From Candidatus Obscuribacterales bacterium (lineage in GTDB: Bacteria > Cyanobacteriota > Vampirovibrionia > Obscuribacterales > Obscuribacteraceae): a stretch of 48,063 nucleotides of DNA. The stretch lies in NCBI GenBank assembly GCA_019747875.1, contig JAIEQI010000143.1, positions 1-48,063 of the forward strand, in the 5' to 3' direction. The notes beneath the pieces are model-generated. The model worked only from the letters and a program-made list of their open reading frames with translations. It did no database searches and was not told the DNA's origin. Below are positions 16,066 to 23,648 of this stretch, in pieces. How positions within the stretch are numbered: the first letter of the stretch is position 1; every line of letters begins with the position of its first letter. Made by a program: the position numbers and the translations under genes.

Positions 16066-16989
16066 ATGTCTTTTGTAAATACAAATGTCAGCCCCTTCGA
16101 CGGAGAGGCTCTGGAAGAGTCAGCTCCGCGCTGCAGGCTAATGGAAAAGTATTTCACGCTTTTTCCAAGCCGTTTGGAAAGCGGTGTCAAAAGGGAAACA
16201 GAAGCTACTTGGCGCTTCATGAGTAAGTATCATACGCTTTCCGATTTGGAGGTTGAGCAATCTTTGGAAAAGGACGCGAATCTTTTGAGGGCATTTAGCG
16301 TCGAAGCAAAATCAGATTTCCTGGTTGTTTCCTTTGCTGAAAAAAGCACCTATCACAGTGCAGCTTTTGTCACCAACATTATGTCTGCTCTTAAGGCGCG
16401 TGGTATCAAGACCTGCTTGTATGAGTTTCACGGCGACTGGTTCTTGTTTCTATACTTTGGTGTGCAGATCGAAACAACGCCTTTTTGCGAACTGTTTGCC
16501 AATTGGTGTGAAACATTAGGCATGAAAACCGGGGCTGAGGGAATTTGCATTCATGACGTCGGTTCACTAGTTCCTTTTCCGGTTCAATCCGGATTTTACT
16601 GGCTGAACGAGCGCTGCCAAAAACTAGTGAAGCGCGAGGAGTTAAGCCTTGAGAAATCTCTCTTCTTCCTAATTTCGGAAGCAGCTAAGCAAAAGAATGA
16701 TCCAGACGTATTCAAGAACACCTTTAAGATCAGCGCGTTGTCAAAACGCTCCAAGCTTCTTCAAGCACCAGTCGCTGCCGTTGTGGAAGTGAGCTCCGTA
16801 AGCGCCTCGACAATTTCAGATCAAGCGCAGATTATTGAAGGCAATGCAAAAGATTTTTCAGTACCGCAAGACGAAGCTGTTTCGGTGCAACTCTCCGCAG
16901 CAGATCAAAGCGCGATTGAAGACGCAGTCGAAGAAGCAACAGCTTCCAACGTCACAATGCCAGCAACATCAGTGCAATTAGCCTCGTAG
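16066..16989 (+). CDS. Hypothetical protein, possible archaeo-eukaryotic-primase-like fold
   Basis: A 307-residue soluble protein from the ATG at 16066, chosen for the AGGGAAAGG ribosome site (16049-16057). Residues 80-205 show alternating strands and helices: DFLVVSFAEK, SAAFVTNIMSALKARGIKTC, LYEFHGDWFLFLYFGV, TPFCELFANWCETLGMK, then a turn-rich VGSLVPFPVQSGFYWLNE. The order strand-helix-strand-strand-helix-LPFQ-like turn resembles the small AEP primase module of TOTE-type proteins, but the catalytic DxD and His are not evident, so this is a weak inference. Residues 240-307 are Ala/Ser/Val-rich and probably disordered. Convergent, 10 bp from the next gene. Function unknown. Confidence 0.65.
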   Translation: MSFVNTNVSPFDGEALEESAPRCRLMEKYFTLFPSRLESGVKRETEATWRFMSKYHTLSDLEVEQSLEKDANLLRAFSVEAKSDFLVVSFAEKSTYHSAAFVTNIMSALKARGIKTCLYEFHGDWFLFLYFGVQIETTPFCELFANWCETLGMKTGAEGICIHDVGSLVPFPVQSGFYWLNERCQKLVKREELSLEKSLFFLISEAAKQKNDPDVFKNTFKISALSKRSKLLQAPVAAVVEVSSVSASTISDQAQIIEGNAKDFSVPQDEAVSVQLSAADQSAIEDAVEEATASNVTMPATSVQLAS

Positions 16990-16999
16990 CCCATCCTGT

Positions 17000-18115
17000 T
17001 TACATTTTCAGGAACAAGCGAAGTAGTAATTCGATTCCGATGGCGCTTGTGAATAGTCTTTCCTTGCGATCGTTCAAGAGCTTTTGAATCCAGGGGCAGG
17101 CGCCGCCGTCGGAAACCATTTGCCAGGCAGACTCAGCTTCGGCCTTCAGTCTGATGTGAAAACATGGGCCAGAATAATAATGGATTCCGGTTAAACGCTG
17201 CAGGTCTATTTTGAAATCAACATCTTGATGAAGAGATCTCAATTCTGCCAGCATGGTATTCAATTCACGCAAGCGGGATTTGCTTGCTTCGGAAAGATTG
17301 AGTTCTTTCAAGTCTTTGTCGGGATCATCAATCAATCTGGGCCACTTCGCATTGTGCTCTTGCAGAAGCCGTTCGGAACTTTCTGAATCACCAGCACGCA
17401 CGTTCTTGCGCACTGATTCATTTGTAATTCCAGCAGAGCTAATCAGCTCCTTTATCACTGACGGATCGCATACCTTCACTTGTAAGGCACTGAATGTCAG
17501 TAATCCGTTGCTCCTGCAATTTTGAAGAAAGCGGATGTAAGTTTCGATATGCTTGCTCAGTTCCCTGATTTCAAAGCTTTGCGAATCTTGATTCCTGCCG
17601 GCTGAAACCATAGCAAACAATTTGAAATGTGATGTGAATCCTTTTGTTTTTGGCAACGGGAATCGAACCACCCGCTGCGAACTGCAGAGGCGAATCGAGT
17701 TTGTTCGAGTGTTCACGTGTTTGCGCCGCTTTGCACATTCCAGCGCCAATGCGCTTGTTGGGTCCGAGCAGAGTTCAAATGCCCTCAAAGTGCTCAGCAC
17801 ATTTCCCTGATCCAAATCTGCCAATGCGTTCACTGTTCCTAAAGGAACCAGCGGAGACAGTTCGATGTTTTCGAACTCTGGAGCTGCATCGAAGGCGATG
17901 TTTTCAATCGTTCGGATCAGCGATGCCGGCAAACTGCAGGGATCAGAGACGGGAGATTGCACTAATAGTTCTTTGGGCGAGAGATCGCTTAAGCGTGTTT
18001 TATAAATGGCAAGAAGTAGCGAATTGAGGTCCGATTGTGGCAACGAGCTCAGCTTTCCGATCAGATCATCGACCTGCAATTCATTCTTTATTCTCTCGAG
18101 AATCGCGTCATTCAT
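17000..18115 (-). CDS. Class II aminoacyl-tRNA-synthetase-like (HisS/HisZ-like) hypothetical protein
   Basis: A 371-residue protein not recognised as any standard synthetase. The middle has LGTVNALADLDQGNVLSTLR followed by FELCSDPTSALALECAKRR, VVRFPLPKTK and HFKLFAMVSAGRN, which looks like a conserved core. The C-terminal third has LTGIHYYSGPCFHIRL, DGGACPWIQKLL and FTSAIGIELLLRLF. This order, YYxGxxF then GG then a terminal xIGxExLL, parallels the HisRS/HisZ catalytic core (motif 3 region). The motif-3 Arg is not evident, so classical aminoacylation is doubtful. The start is ATG 18115; a TTG nine codons upstream (18142) is possible. No his or tRNA genes are nearby. Confidence 0.65.
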   Translation of the reverse strand: MNDAILERIKNELQVDDLIGKLSSLPQSDLNSLLLAIYKTRLSDLSPKELLVQSPVSDPCSLPASLIRTIENIAFDAAPEFENIELSPLVPLGTVNALADLDQGNVLSTLRAFELCSDPTSALALECAKRRKHVNTRTNSIRLCSSQRVVRFPLPKTKGFTSHFKLFAMVSAGRNQDSQSFEIRELSKHIETYIRFLQNCRSNGLLTFSALQVKVCDPSVIKELISSAGITNESVRKNVRAGDSESSERLLQEHNAKWPRLIDDPDKDLKELNLSEASKSRLRELNTMLAELRSLHQDVDFKIDLQRLTGIHYYSGPCFHIRLKAEAESAWQMVSDGGACPWIQKLLNDRKERLFTSAIGIELLLRLFLKM

Positions 18116-18359
18116 TGGTTTTGCCGCTCGGTTCGTTATCAATTATTGGAGCAAATGGCCCCGCACGTGGGTGAGATGGCGCTAATAAACTGCTCATCCC
18201 CTGTCTCTTCATTTGCAAAAAGTGCCAAGGTGAGCAGTTAATAATCTCCGAAAGCCGCTCTGGGCGGTCCTACTTAGTATTTCTACCACTGACAAGTCTA
18301 TACCCTTGTCATACGCTACGGATACGTTTGTATACGGCTACGCATTTTTTGGGGAAGCT

Positions 18360-19649
18360 ATGGAGTTCGATAAGCCATCGGAAACTACAGTTAAAAGTAA
18401 TGAGGCGGACAAGAATGTCCTAAACCTCGCAACTTTGACTGCAGAGGCTGACAGACTAGCTAAACCAGTTCAACGCGTAGCTATTGAACCCAAGAGTGGT
18501 GATTCATTTGGGCAGCGTCCAGGTGAGTGGACTCCGCTTCCGTTTCCCGGTATTCCGGGCGGGCAGTGGGGCGGCAACGGCTGGCCCGATGGTGGCATAA
18601 TTTTGCGGGGACCAGGTAACAATGGTGGTCCTGATCCCAGAGATACAAGAGATCCTCGAATTCCCCGTAACCCGGAGCCGCGAAGCCCGGGCGATCAGGT
18701 TGACCCAAACTGTCCGTGTAAAAAGCGTGACAGGCCACCGGCGCAAGAATGGGGACCGATAACGGCGGAAGACCCGCTCAGAAGTAAGTTATGGCGAGAA
18801 ACCATCGTGATCGGTGGCGGTGTCGGCGAGAGTTTCTTGTATGGAACTGCAAACCTGCACAAGCGCTTGCCCGAAATTGGTACGTCTATGGCTATTGGCG
18901 CCGGTCTTTCGGCAATCACTAAATCCGGTAAAGGTGGAGCTGCGGCAGCAGCTATCGTAGGCGTTTATTTTGCGGCTCGTTTCATAGCGAATACTATCAA
19001 TGATGACGAGCGCTGGACCCGGGCTGGTAATGCGGTTGTTGACACTTGGAACAACAAGGACAACACCACTCGCAACATGCACGAGTTTTCTCTTACAGCC
19101 GGTAATTTTGTGTTTGACAGTTCGCTTTCGATTGGAGCGGGCTACATTGGATACCACAACAAGCCGCTTGCTGATTTAATCTTCCAACTGTTGAGATTCC
19201 CGATGCCTCTTCCGGCGCCGGTTCCAGTTACGCCTGGTGGATCGCCGCAGCCGCGCGCTCCGGAACCGAGATTCCCGATACCACAGTTAGGCAACTTGCC
19301 AATGTGGTTGGAGATCACTCCGCCTTTTGCTTCACTCCCAGCGCCGGACGATATCATTCCGGATTGGCGTAAGCGCTGGCTTGAGAAACATAAGAACGAC
19401 CGAAGAACAATCAAAGAGAACGTCGACGAAAATCTGTCCAAGCCTGCAGTTGAGATAAAGCCCGAGCCGCAGAAGTCAGTCGAGCAGCCAAAGCCGGAAG
19501 TAAAACCTGAGCCTCAAAAAGAGCAGCCCAAACCGGCCGACGATTTCAAATTCGATCCGGCTGAGCGCAACAAGGCTCTATTCGGGCCGGCGATGCACAG
19601 CCGCCGAAACGGAATTGAATTCGTGCCGCTCTCACTTCAAAAGAAATAG
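18360..19649 (+). CDS. Pro/Gly-rich lineage-type protein with hydrophobic Gly/Ala core
   Basis: A 429-residue protein from ATG 18360, chosen for GGGGAAG three bases before it. Residues 1-45 are polar. Residues 50-120 are Pro/Gly/Arg/Asp-rich with tandem DPRDTRDPRIPRNPEPRSPG, then a CPC pair. Residues 145-215 form a Gly/Ala-rich hydrophobic block (ETIVIGGGVGESFLYGTANL, GTSMAIGAGLSAITK, AAAAAIVGVYFAARFIANTI) that could insert in or line a membrane. Residues 220-265 (RAGNAVVDTWNNKDNTTRNM, then NFVFDSSLSIGAGYIGY) end the core. Beyond 275 the sequence is Pro/Lys/Glu-rich and disordered, with KPEPQK repeats. No signal peptide is seen. Convergent with the gene at 19664. Function unknown. Confidence 0.75.
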   Translation: MEFDKPSETTVKSNEADKNVLNLATLTAEADRLAKPVQRVAIEPKSGDSFGQRPGEWTPLPFPGIPGGQWGGNGWPDGGIILRGPGNNGGPDPRDTRDPRIPRNPEPRSPGDQVDPNCPCKKRDRPPAQEWGPITAEDPLRSKLWRETIVIGGGVGESFLYGTANLHKRLPEIGTSMAIGAGLSAITKSGKGGAAAAAIVGVYFAARFIANTINDDERWTRAGNAVVDTWNNKDNTTRNMHEFSLTAGNFVFDSSLSIGAGYIGYHNKPLADLIFQLLRFPMPLPAPVPVTPGGSPQPRAPEPRFPIPQLGNLPMWLEITPPFASLPAPDDIIPDWRKRWLEKHKNDRRTIKENVDENLSKPAVEIKPEPQKSVEQPKPEVKPEPQKEQPKPADDFKFDPAERNKALFGPAMHSRRNGIEFVPLSLQKK

Positions 19650-19663
19650 ATCGATTCGAAGTT

Positions 19664-20668
19664 TTAAAATGGGCCCAGTCGCTGGTATCTCAGAAACCAT
19701 TGTGTGCGCAGGTTCATGAAGTGGAGTTCGTCAGCAGTGGCGCCGGTTGCTTTGAGAAGTTCAGCACCCCGGCTCGATTTCTGGAATTGCGCGAATTTGT
19801 CTACAGCACTATAGGTTTTGTTTGAGAAGAACAATCCCTGTAAGCTAATCATGTTGGGTGCCGCCGGCTTTGCCACCAACTCGAAAGCCTGATTCATATC
19901 GAGGTTGCCGACTGCAACTTGTTTGTTTCTCAGAGCAGCAGCGAAGTTAGCTGGCGTTGAATCGAAGTCGCCCAATATGCCTCGTTGCACTTGAGTCTGT
20001 TCCAATTGACGTCTAAAATGCGGGCTGTTCTTCAAATAGTTCGAGAAACTTGCAGGCACCGTGCTGTAGTCCCATTCTTTTGCTGCACCAAACAGTCGCC
20101 TGTCAGCTTGCGCGGCCAAGTCTTCCAGAGACAAGCCCATCCTTTGCTGAATGACGATGTCCGGTTTTCGCAAGACGGTAACGGGCGTGTAGTTGTTGAA
20201 TGTCATCATCTCGCTGATGCTCGCGGCCTTCATTTCAATTTGAGCTTTCACTGGCGAGAGCGTTCGTTCGATGATTGGAACTGCTTCTCCTGACCGCGTT
20301 TGTATAACTCCGGTTTTTATGTGATTAAATGCCTGAAGCTCGGCCGGCTTTTCAGTGTACTTTATGCTTCCGTTTGCCAGAATGTCTTTAAGCTCAGCTC
20401 TTGTAAAATTTGGAAGCGCATGCGCCCCAGAGAGCACGCTGCTCATAGCACTTTGCACTTCTCGTGGCGTCAGGGCCAAACTCTCGGCCGTTCCTGACCA
20501 TGCCATCGCTGATAGCTTCTCGCCTGCTTTTAGCTCGGCAGATTCGGCACCGGCCCGCCCCAAAGTCGAGAAAAACAGTCTGGTAGCGGATTCTGCTGCT
20601 TTCACGTAACCCCTTTCGAGTGGTCCTAAAGATATGTTATCTGGCCAGGGCTTAAGCGCCATACGCAT
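19664..20668 (-). CDS. Hypothetical protein with possible HipA/PI4K-like kinase fold
   Basis: A 334-residue soluble protein. The second half reads like a divergent member of the HipA/phosphatidylinositol-kinase-like group: strands around GVIQTRSGEAVPIIERTL, helix MKAASISEMMTFNNY, strand VTVLRKPDIVIQQRMG, then RGILGDFDSTPANFAAAL at the place of the catalytic GNxDRHxxN loop. QVAVGNLDMNQAFELV sits at the place of the metal-binding AIDxxxxF strand, followed by a helical tail. The usual His of the loop is absent. This is a pattern-level inference. The N-terminal 85 residues are Ala/Ser-rich helices. A 14-bp palindrome (20663-20676) covers the start codon. Function otherwise unknown. Confidence 0.65.
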   Translation of the reverse strand: MRMALKPWPDNISLGPLERGYVKAAESATRLFFSTLGRAGAESAELKAGEKLSAMAWSGTAESLALTPREVQSAMSSVLSGAHALPNFTRAELKDILANGSIKYTEKPAELQAFNHIKTGVIQTRSGEAVPIIERTLSPVKAQIEMKAASISEMMTFNNYTPVTVLRKPDIVIQQRMGLSLEDLAAQADRRLFGAAKEWDYSTVPASFSNYLKNSPHFRRQLEQTQVQRGILGDFDSTPANFAAALRNKQVAVGNLDMNQAFELVAKPAAPNMISLQGLFFSNKTYSAVDKFAQFQKSSRGAELLKATGATADELHFMNLRTQWFLRYQRLGPF

Positions 20669-20676
20669 TTATGCGT
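20663..20676. promoter_or_regulatory. Perfect palindrome over a start codon
   Basis: ACGCATTTATGCGT is a 6-2-6 perfect palindrome. The start codon of the minus-strand gene ending at 19664 (20666-20668) lies within it. A second inverted repeat, GTGCAA-ACTGC-TTGCAC, is at 20692-20708. Both could be operator or translational-control sites; this is inference. Confidence 0.35.
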
Positions 20677-20708
20677 CAGCTCTACACAATCGTGCAAACT
20701 GCTTGCAC

Positions 20709-21317
20709 AATTCCCTCTCTATTAAGCGGATGTCCCCTCTTCGTAGCATGTATCGGCGCTAAGAATTCGAGTCAGAGACAAAGCATCTCAGAAATATCGA
20801 TGCTGAGTATTTGGCATGGTATATGTCGAATGCTCAACAAATTCCTGAAGGGTCGGAAGGTCCAAAGAATGTGCTCCATGGTTGGGGTGAACTTCCAGTA
20901 GATATCGGTGCGCATGAGAGCTAGTCACCACATCCGGTGCTCAATGGCAATCAGTAAATGGTAAGCAGGGATGGCTGAAAGTTCAGCAAGCCTTGGGACG
21001 CAATGCTCATGATGCCACCAGCAGGTTGGCGCTGCCACCATAGGGTTGAGGCCAAACATCTTTGACATTGACAACTCTTGCTCGAAAAAAGGATGGTGCC
21101 AGAAAGCCTTGGTGCACAATGAGAAACAGCTTCGGTGAAAACGATGTCGACGTTGTTCGATGTACAACATCTTTGACGTGCACTGGGGTTGGCCGAACTA
21201 GCTCCAATGATCGTTCATTTTTAGGATCCTGGTAGAAGCGCGCGCTTCTAAGCTAGCCTCTATCTCTGTTTGCAAAAGTAGGGGCACGCCCATGCGTCGC
21301 CCCACTTTTGCGCCGCT
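20709..21317. other. Gene-free interval holding intergenic repeat copy 1
   Basis: About 600 bp between two minus-strand genes with no coding region I can support. The central part (21038-21212) is a repeat with a second copy at 41238-41410. The remainder, including 20709-21037 and 21213-21317, shows no recognisable signal apart from a C/T-rich run just before the gpx stop. Confidence 0.5.
21038..21212 (-). repeat. Long intergenic repeat, copy 1
   Basis: Shares with 41238-41410 a 138-bp core without any gap (98 of 138 positions identical by hand count). Its ends are nearly invariant: TAGGGTTGAGGCCAAAC then TCTTTGAC on the left, and TTGTTCGATGTA then AACATCTTTGACGTG on the right, with a diverged middle. 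Weaker similarity continues about 25 bp further (ACCCC or GGGGT block). The element sits on the 5' side of the minus-strand gene at 19664. On the minus strand two frames stay open in both copies, but neither has a convincing start signal. Possible identities are a leader RNA or a MITE-like element. Confidence 0.6.
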
Positions 21318-21845
21318 CTACTTCTTCAATTCTTTCTCGATTGCGCCTACCAGATCGGGATCGGTTGGAGTCGTCTTCGGGCTGAAGCGTGCAACCACTT
21401 CGCCTTTGCGATCTACGAGAAACTTTTCGAAGTTCCAGGAAATTTCGTCGGGTGTCCCGTTTGCTCCGCCGCCCACCTTAGGTTGCTTCTTGATCAAGAA
21501 GGAGTAGAGCGGATGTGTGTCTTGTCCTTTTACGACAATCTTTTCGAACATCGGAAAATCGACGCCGAAGTTTGAGCGGCAAAACTGCTGGATCTCCGAA
21601 TTGCTTCCAGGCTCTTGAGCACCAAACTCATTAGCCGGAAATCCAAGAACTTCAAAACCTTGGTTTTTGTATTGGGCGTAAATTTTTTCCAGACCTTCAT
21701 ATTGTGGGGTCAGCCCACATTTTGAAGCTACGTTGACGATAAGCAGAACTTTCCCCTTGAATTCGTCCAGTTTTTTCTCGGTGCCGTCAATCAGGCGCAT
21801 CTTAAAGTCATAAATTTGGCTCATTGTCCCTTCAGAAGTAGTCAT
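21318..21845 (-). CDS. gpx: Glutathione-peroxidase-family thiol peroxidase
   Basis: A 175-residue cytoplasmic peroxidase of the thioredoxin fold that reduces hydroperoxides. Catalytic tetrad parts seen: peroxidatic Cys43 in VNVASKCGLTPQYEGL, Gln77 in FGAQEPGS, and Trp-Asn in ISWNFEKFLVDRKGEVV. The common FPCNQF is FPANEF here, so the second Cys of the family is missing. Cys89 in EIQQFCRSNFGVDFPMF sits at the resolving-Cys position of thioredoxin-dependent plant-type Gpx. It is therefore likely thioredoxin-dependent rather than glutathione-dependent (inference). A strong ribosome site (AGGAG, seven bases before ATG 21845) supports the start. Confidence 0.93.
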   Translation of the reverse strand: MTTSEGTMSQIYDFKMRLIDGTEKKLDEFKGKVLLIVNVASKCGLTPQYEGLEKIYAQYKNQGFEVLGFPANEFGAQEPGSNSEIQQFCRSNFGVDFPMFEKIVVKGQDTHPLYSFLIKKQPKVGGGANGTPDEISWNFEKFLVDRKGEVVARFSPKTTPTDPDLVGAIEKELKK

Positions 21846-22124
21846 GTGCGTCTCCTATCTGCGTAAGTGAAAAGAAATACCGCGGCCTTGCCGGCTTCCT
21901 GTTCCGGGGGGCGCCAAATATGAAAACTTGCGCAGGTGCCCGAATATTGAGCCAAGATCATTGCAGAAACAATCGTTGAGTTCAACTAAACGCTCTGGAG
22001 TTTCTCAGGGCTGTTGTCCCTCTCGGCTCATGCGCTAATTTAAGGGAGGATTTTTACAAATAATCTGCCGCGAAGTAACATTAAGGCGCTAATCTCAGTC
22101 TTCTTCTGAAATTCGTGGGTCCGC

Positions 22125-23480
22125 ATGTCAACAATCATGTCAACTATAGCTTTTGAAGTCTCCATAATTTTGCTGCTCATTGTCGCCAATGGAGTACTTT
22201 CCATGTCCGAGATGGCAATCGTCTCGTCCAGAAAGGCGCGACTTTTGCAGCTGGCAGAGCATGGCGATAAAGGAGCTGCCAGTGCTTTGCAGCTGGCTGA
22301 TTCGCCCAACGATTTTCTTTCGACCGTGCAAATCGGAATAACCATGGTCGGTATCTTGACTGGTGCGTTTGGTGGCGCGACTTTGGCTGATGAAATCACG
22401 CTTCTGCTGAAACCACTGGTTGGTGGTGCACAGCATTATGCAAACGCAATTGCAATCGGTATTGTAGTTAGTATCACTACTTTTCTTTCGTTGATTGTTG
22501 GAGAACTCGTACCGAAGCGATTGGCGCTACATTCGCCTGAAAAGGTGGCGAGCATGGTTGCAAGACCAATGCGAAAGCTTTCGGCCTGTGTTAGTCCACT
22601 CGTCCATCTACTAGGACGTTCTACAAACTTGATCCTGGATCTCTTCGGAATTAAGGAATCGACTGACCCGCAAGTCACTGAAGCAGAGATCCATGTACTG
22701 GTTGAACAAGCAGCAGAAGCTGGAATCGTGGAGGAGTCAGAGCAAGAGATGGTTGCTGAAGTATTGCGCCTCGGTGATCGGCGCGTAACTTCAATTATGA
22801 CTCCCCGAACTGAAATAGCATGGCTTGATGTTAACAGCACTGTGGAAGAAATCATCGAGTTTATAGCCGAAAACAAGCATACCCGCTTTCCTGTGGCAGA
22901 CGGTTCTCTTGATACAGTGCATGGTATTGTCGAGACAAAGGATTTACTGCCGGCCATTATCAAAAAACAACCTATCAATTTGGCGGAGTTCTCACATGAA
23001 CCGCTGGTGATACCAGAGAGTCTATCTGCACTTGATGTGCTGGAGCGCTTAAGAGATGAGCGGGCGAAAATTGCGTTGATTATGAGTGAATATGGTGGAC
23101 TCCAGGGGCTAATCACTAGCGAGGACATCTTCCATGCAATCGTTGGACATTTGCCTGAGGCAGGGTCGACGCCGAGATGGGAAGCAGTGCAGCGAGAGGA
23201 TGGTTCCTGGTTACTTGATGGTCAAATGCCAATTGATGAGTTTCAGGAGATGTTCGATCTCTCTCATATTGTTACTCATGATTTGGATGCTGATGGTAAG
23301 AGTGAGTCAGAGGGCGATTTCCATTTCGAAACACTTGCCGGCTTTATTCTCGCGCAGCTTCAGCGAATTCCAAAAACAGGTGAGAAATTCCAATGGCGCG
23401 ATCTCCACTTTGAGATTGTAGACTTGGACCGCCACCGCATAGACAAAGTCATGGTTCGTAGATCCGTCGATCCTGCCTAG
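22125..23480 (+). CDS. CNNM/CorC-HlyC-type membrane protein (DUF21-CBS pair)
   Basis: A 451-residue inner-membrane protein of the hemolysin C/CorB/CNNM family, linked to Mg2+/Co2+ efflux. Residues 1-185 form the DUF21 domain with three to four membrane segments (FEVSIILLLIVANGVLSMSE; VGILTGAFGGATLA; IAIGIVVSITTFLSLIVGEL) and the family motifs SEMAIVSSRKARL and GELVPKRLAL. Residues 205-335 hold the CBS pair (VTSIMTPRTEIAWLDVNSTV, HTRFPVADGSLDTVHGIVET, KIALIMSEYGGLQGLIT). The CorC_HlyC transport-associated domain follows (about 355-445: DGSWLLDGQMPIDEF, FETLAGFILAQLQRIPKTGE). Complete in length. Monocistronic by appearance. Confidence 0.92.
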   Translation: MSTIMSTIAFEVSIILLLIVANGVLSMSEMAIVSSRKARLLQLAEHGDKGAASALQLADSPNDFLSTVQIGITMVGILTGAFGGATLADEITLLLKPLVGGAQHYANAIAIGIVVSITTFLSLIVGELVPKRLALHSPEKVASMVARPMRKLSACVSPLVHLLGRSTNLILDLFGIKESTDPQVTEAEIHVLVEQAAEAGIVEESEQEMVAEVLRLGDRRVTSIMTPRTEIAWLDVNSTVEEIIEFIAENKHTRFPVADGSLDTVHGIVETKDLLPAIIKKQPINLAEFSHEPLVIPESLSALDVLERLRDERAKIALIMSEYGGLQGLITSEDIFHAIVGHLPEAGSTPRWEAVQREDGSWLLDGQMPIDEFQEMFDLSHIVTHDLDADGKSESEGDFHFETLAGFILAQLQRIPKTGEKFQWRDLHFEIVDLDRHRIDKVMVRRSVDPA

Positions 23481-23530
23481 TTCTAGATTGTCGGGAGCAC
23501 TCCATCGGTGGGTCACTCGTTCTTTGAGTT

Positions 23531-23560
23531 CGATCCTGGGAGCGCCGAAATCCTGTCAGC
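23531..23560 (-). repeat. Copy of the 7-3-7 palindromic repeat
   Basis: Read on the minus strand: GCTGACA-GGA-TTTCGGC then GCTCCCAGGATCG. Loop class (RGA), arm length and GCTCC..GGATCG tail match the copies at 5374-5447 and 31367-31402, while the arms differ. It lies between the CorC-type gene and the convergent GH39 gene. Confidence 0.6.
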
Positions 23561-23587
23561 TTCAATTCTGCAAGCGACTCGCTCTCT

Positions 23588-23610
23588 CGGGCGACGCTTA
23601 GCATCGCCCG
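23588..23610. terminator. GC-rich hairpin between convergent genes
   Basis: CGGGCGA (23588-23594), a nine-base loop and TCGCCCG (23604-23610) form a perfect 7-bp stem. It is weakly extended by TCT/AGA outside. No T tract follows on either strand, so it is only a possible bidirectional terminator or another repeat. The GGGCGACGC in its left arm recurs at 5458, 6160 and 44690. Confidence 0.4.
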
Positions 23611-23648
23611 CAGAGAACTAAGTGCAAAGATTTCGCTACTTATGTTCT

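Noticed and set aside
15876..16220. Minus-strand frame of 114 codons
   Set aside because: Antisense to the well-supported start region of the gene at 16066; no ribosome site or recognised domain.
17636..17670. tRNA 3'-end look-alike on the minus strand (GGTTCGATTCCCGTTGCCA)
   Set aside because: It lies inside the synthetase-like coding frame. No acceptor, D or anticodon arm can be placed upstream at tRNA spacing.
20671..20901. 76-codon plus frame upstream of the gene at 19664
   Set aside because: Composition is not gene-like, there is no ribosome site, and it overlaps inverted repeats.
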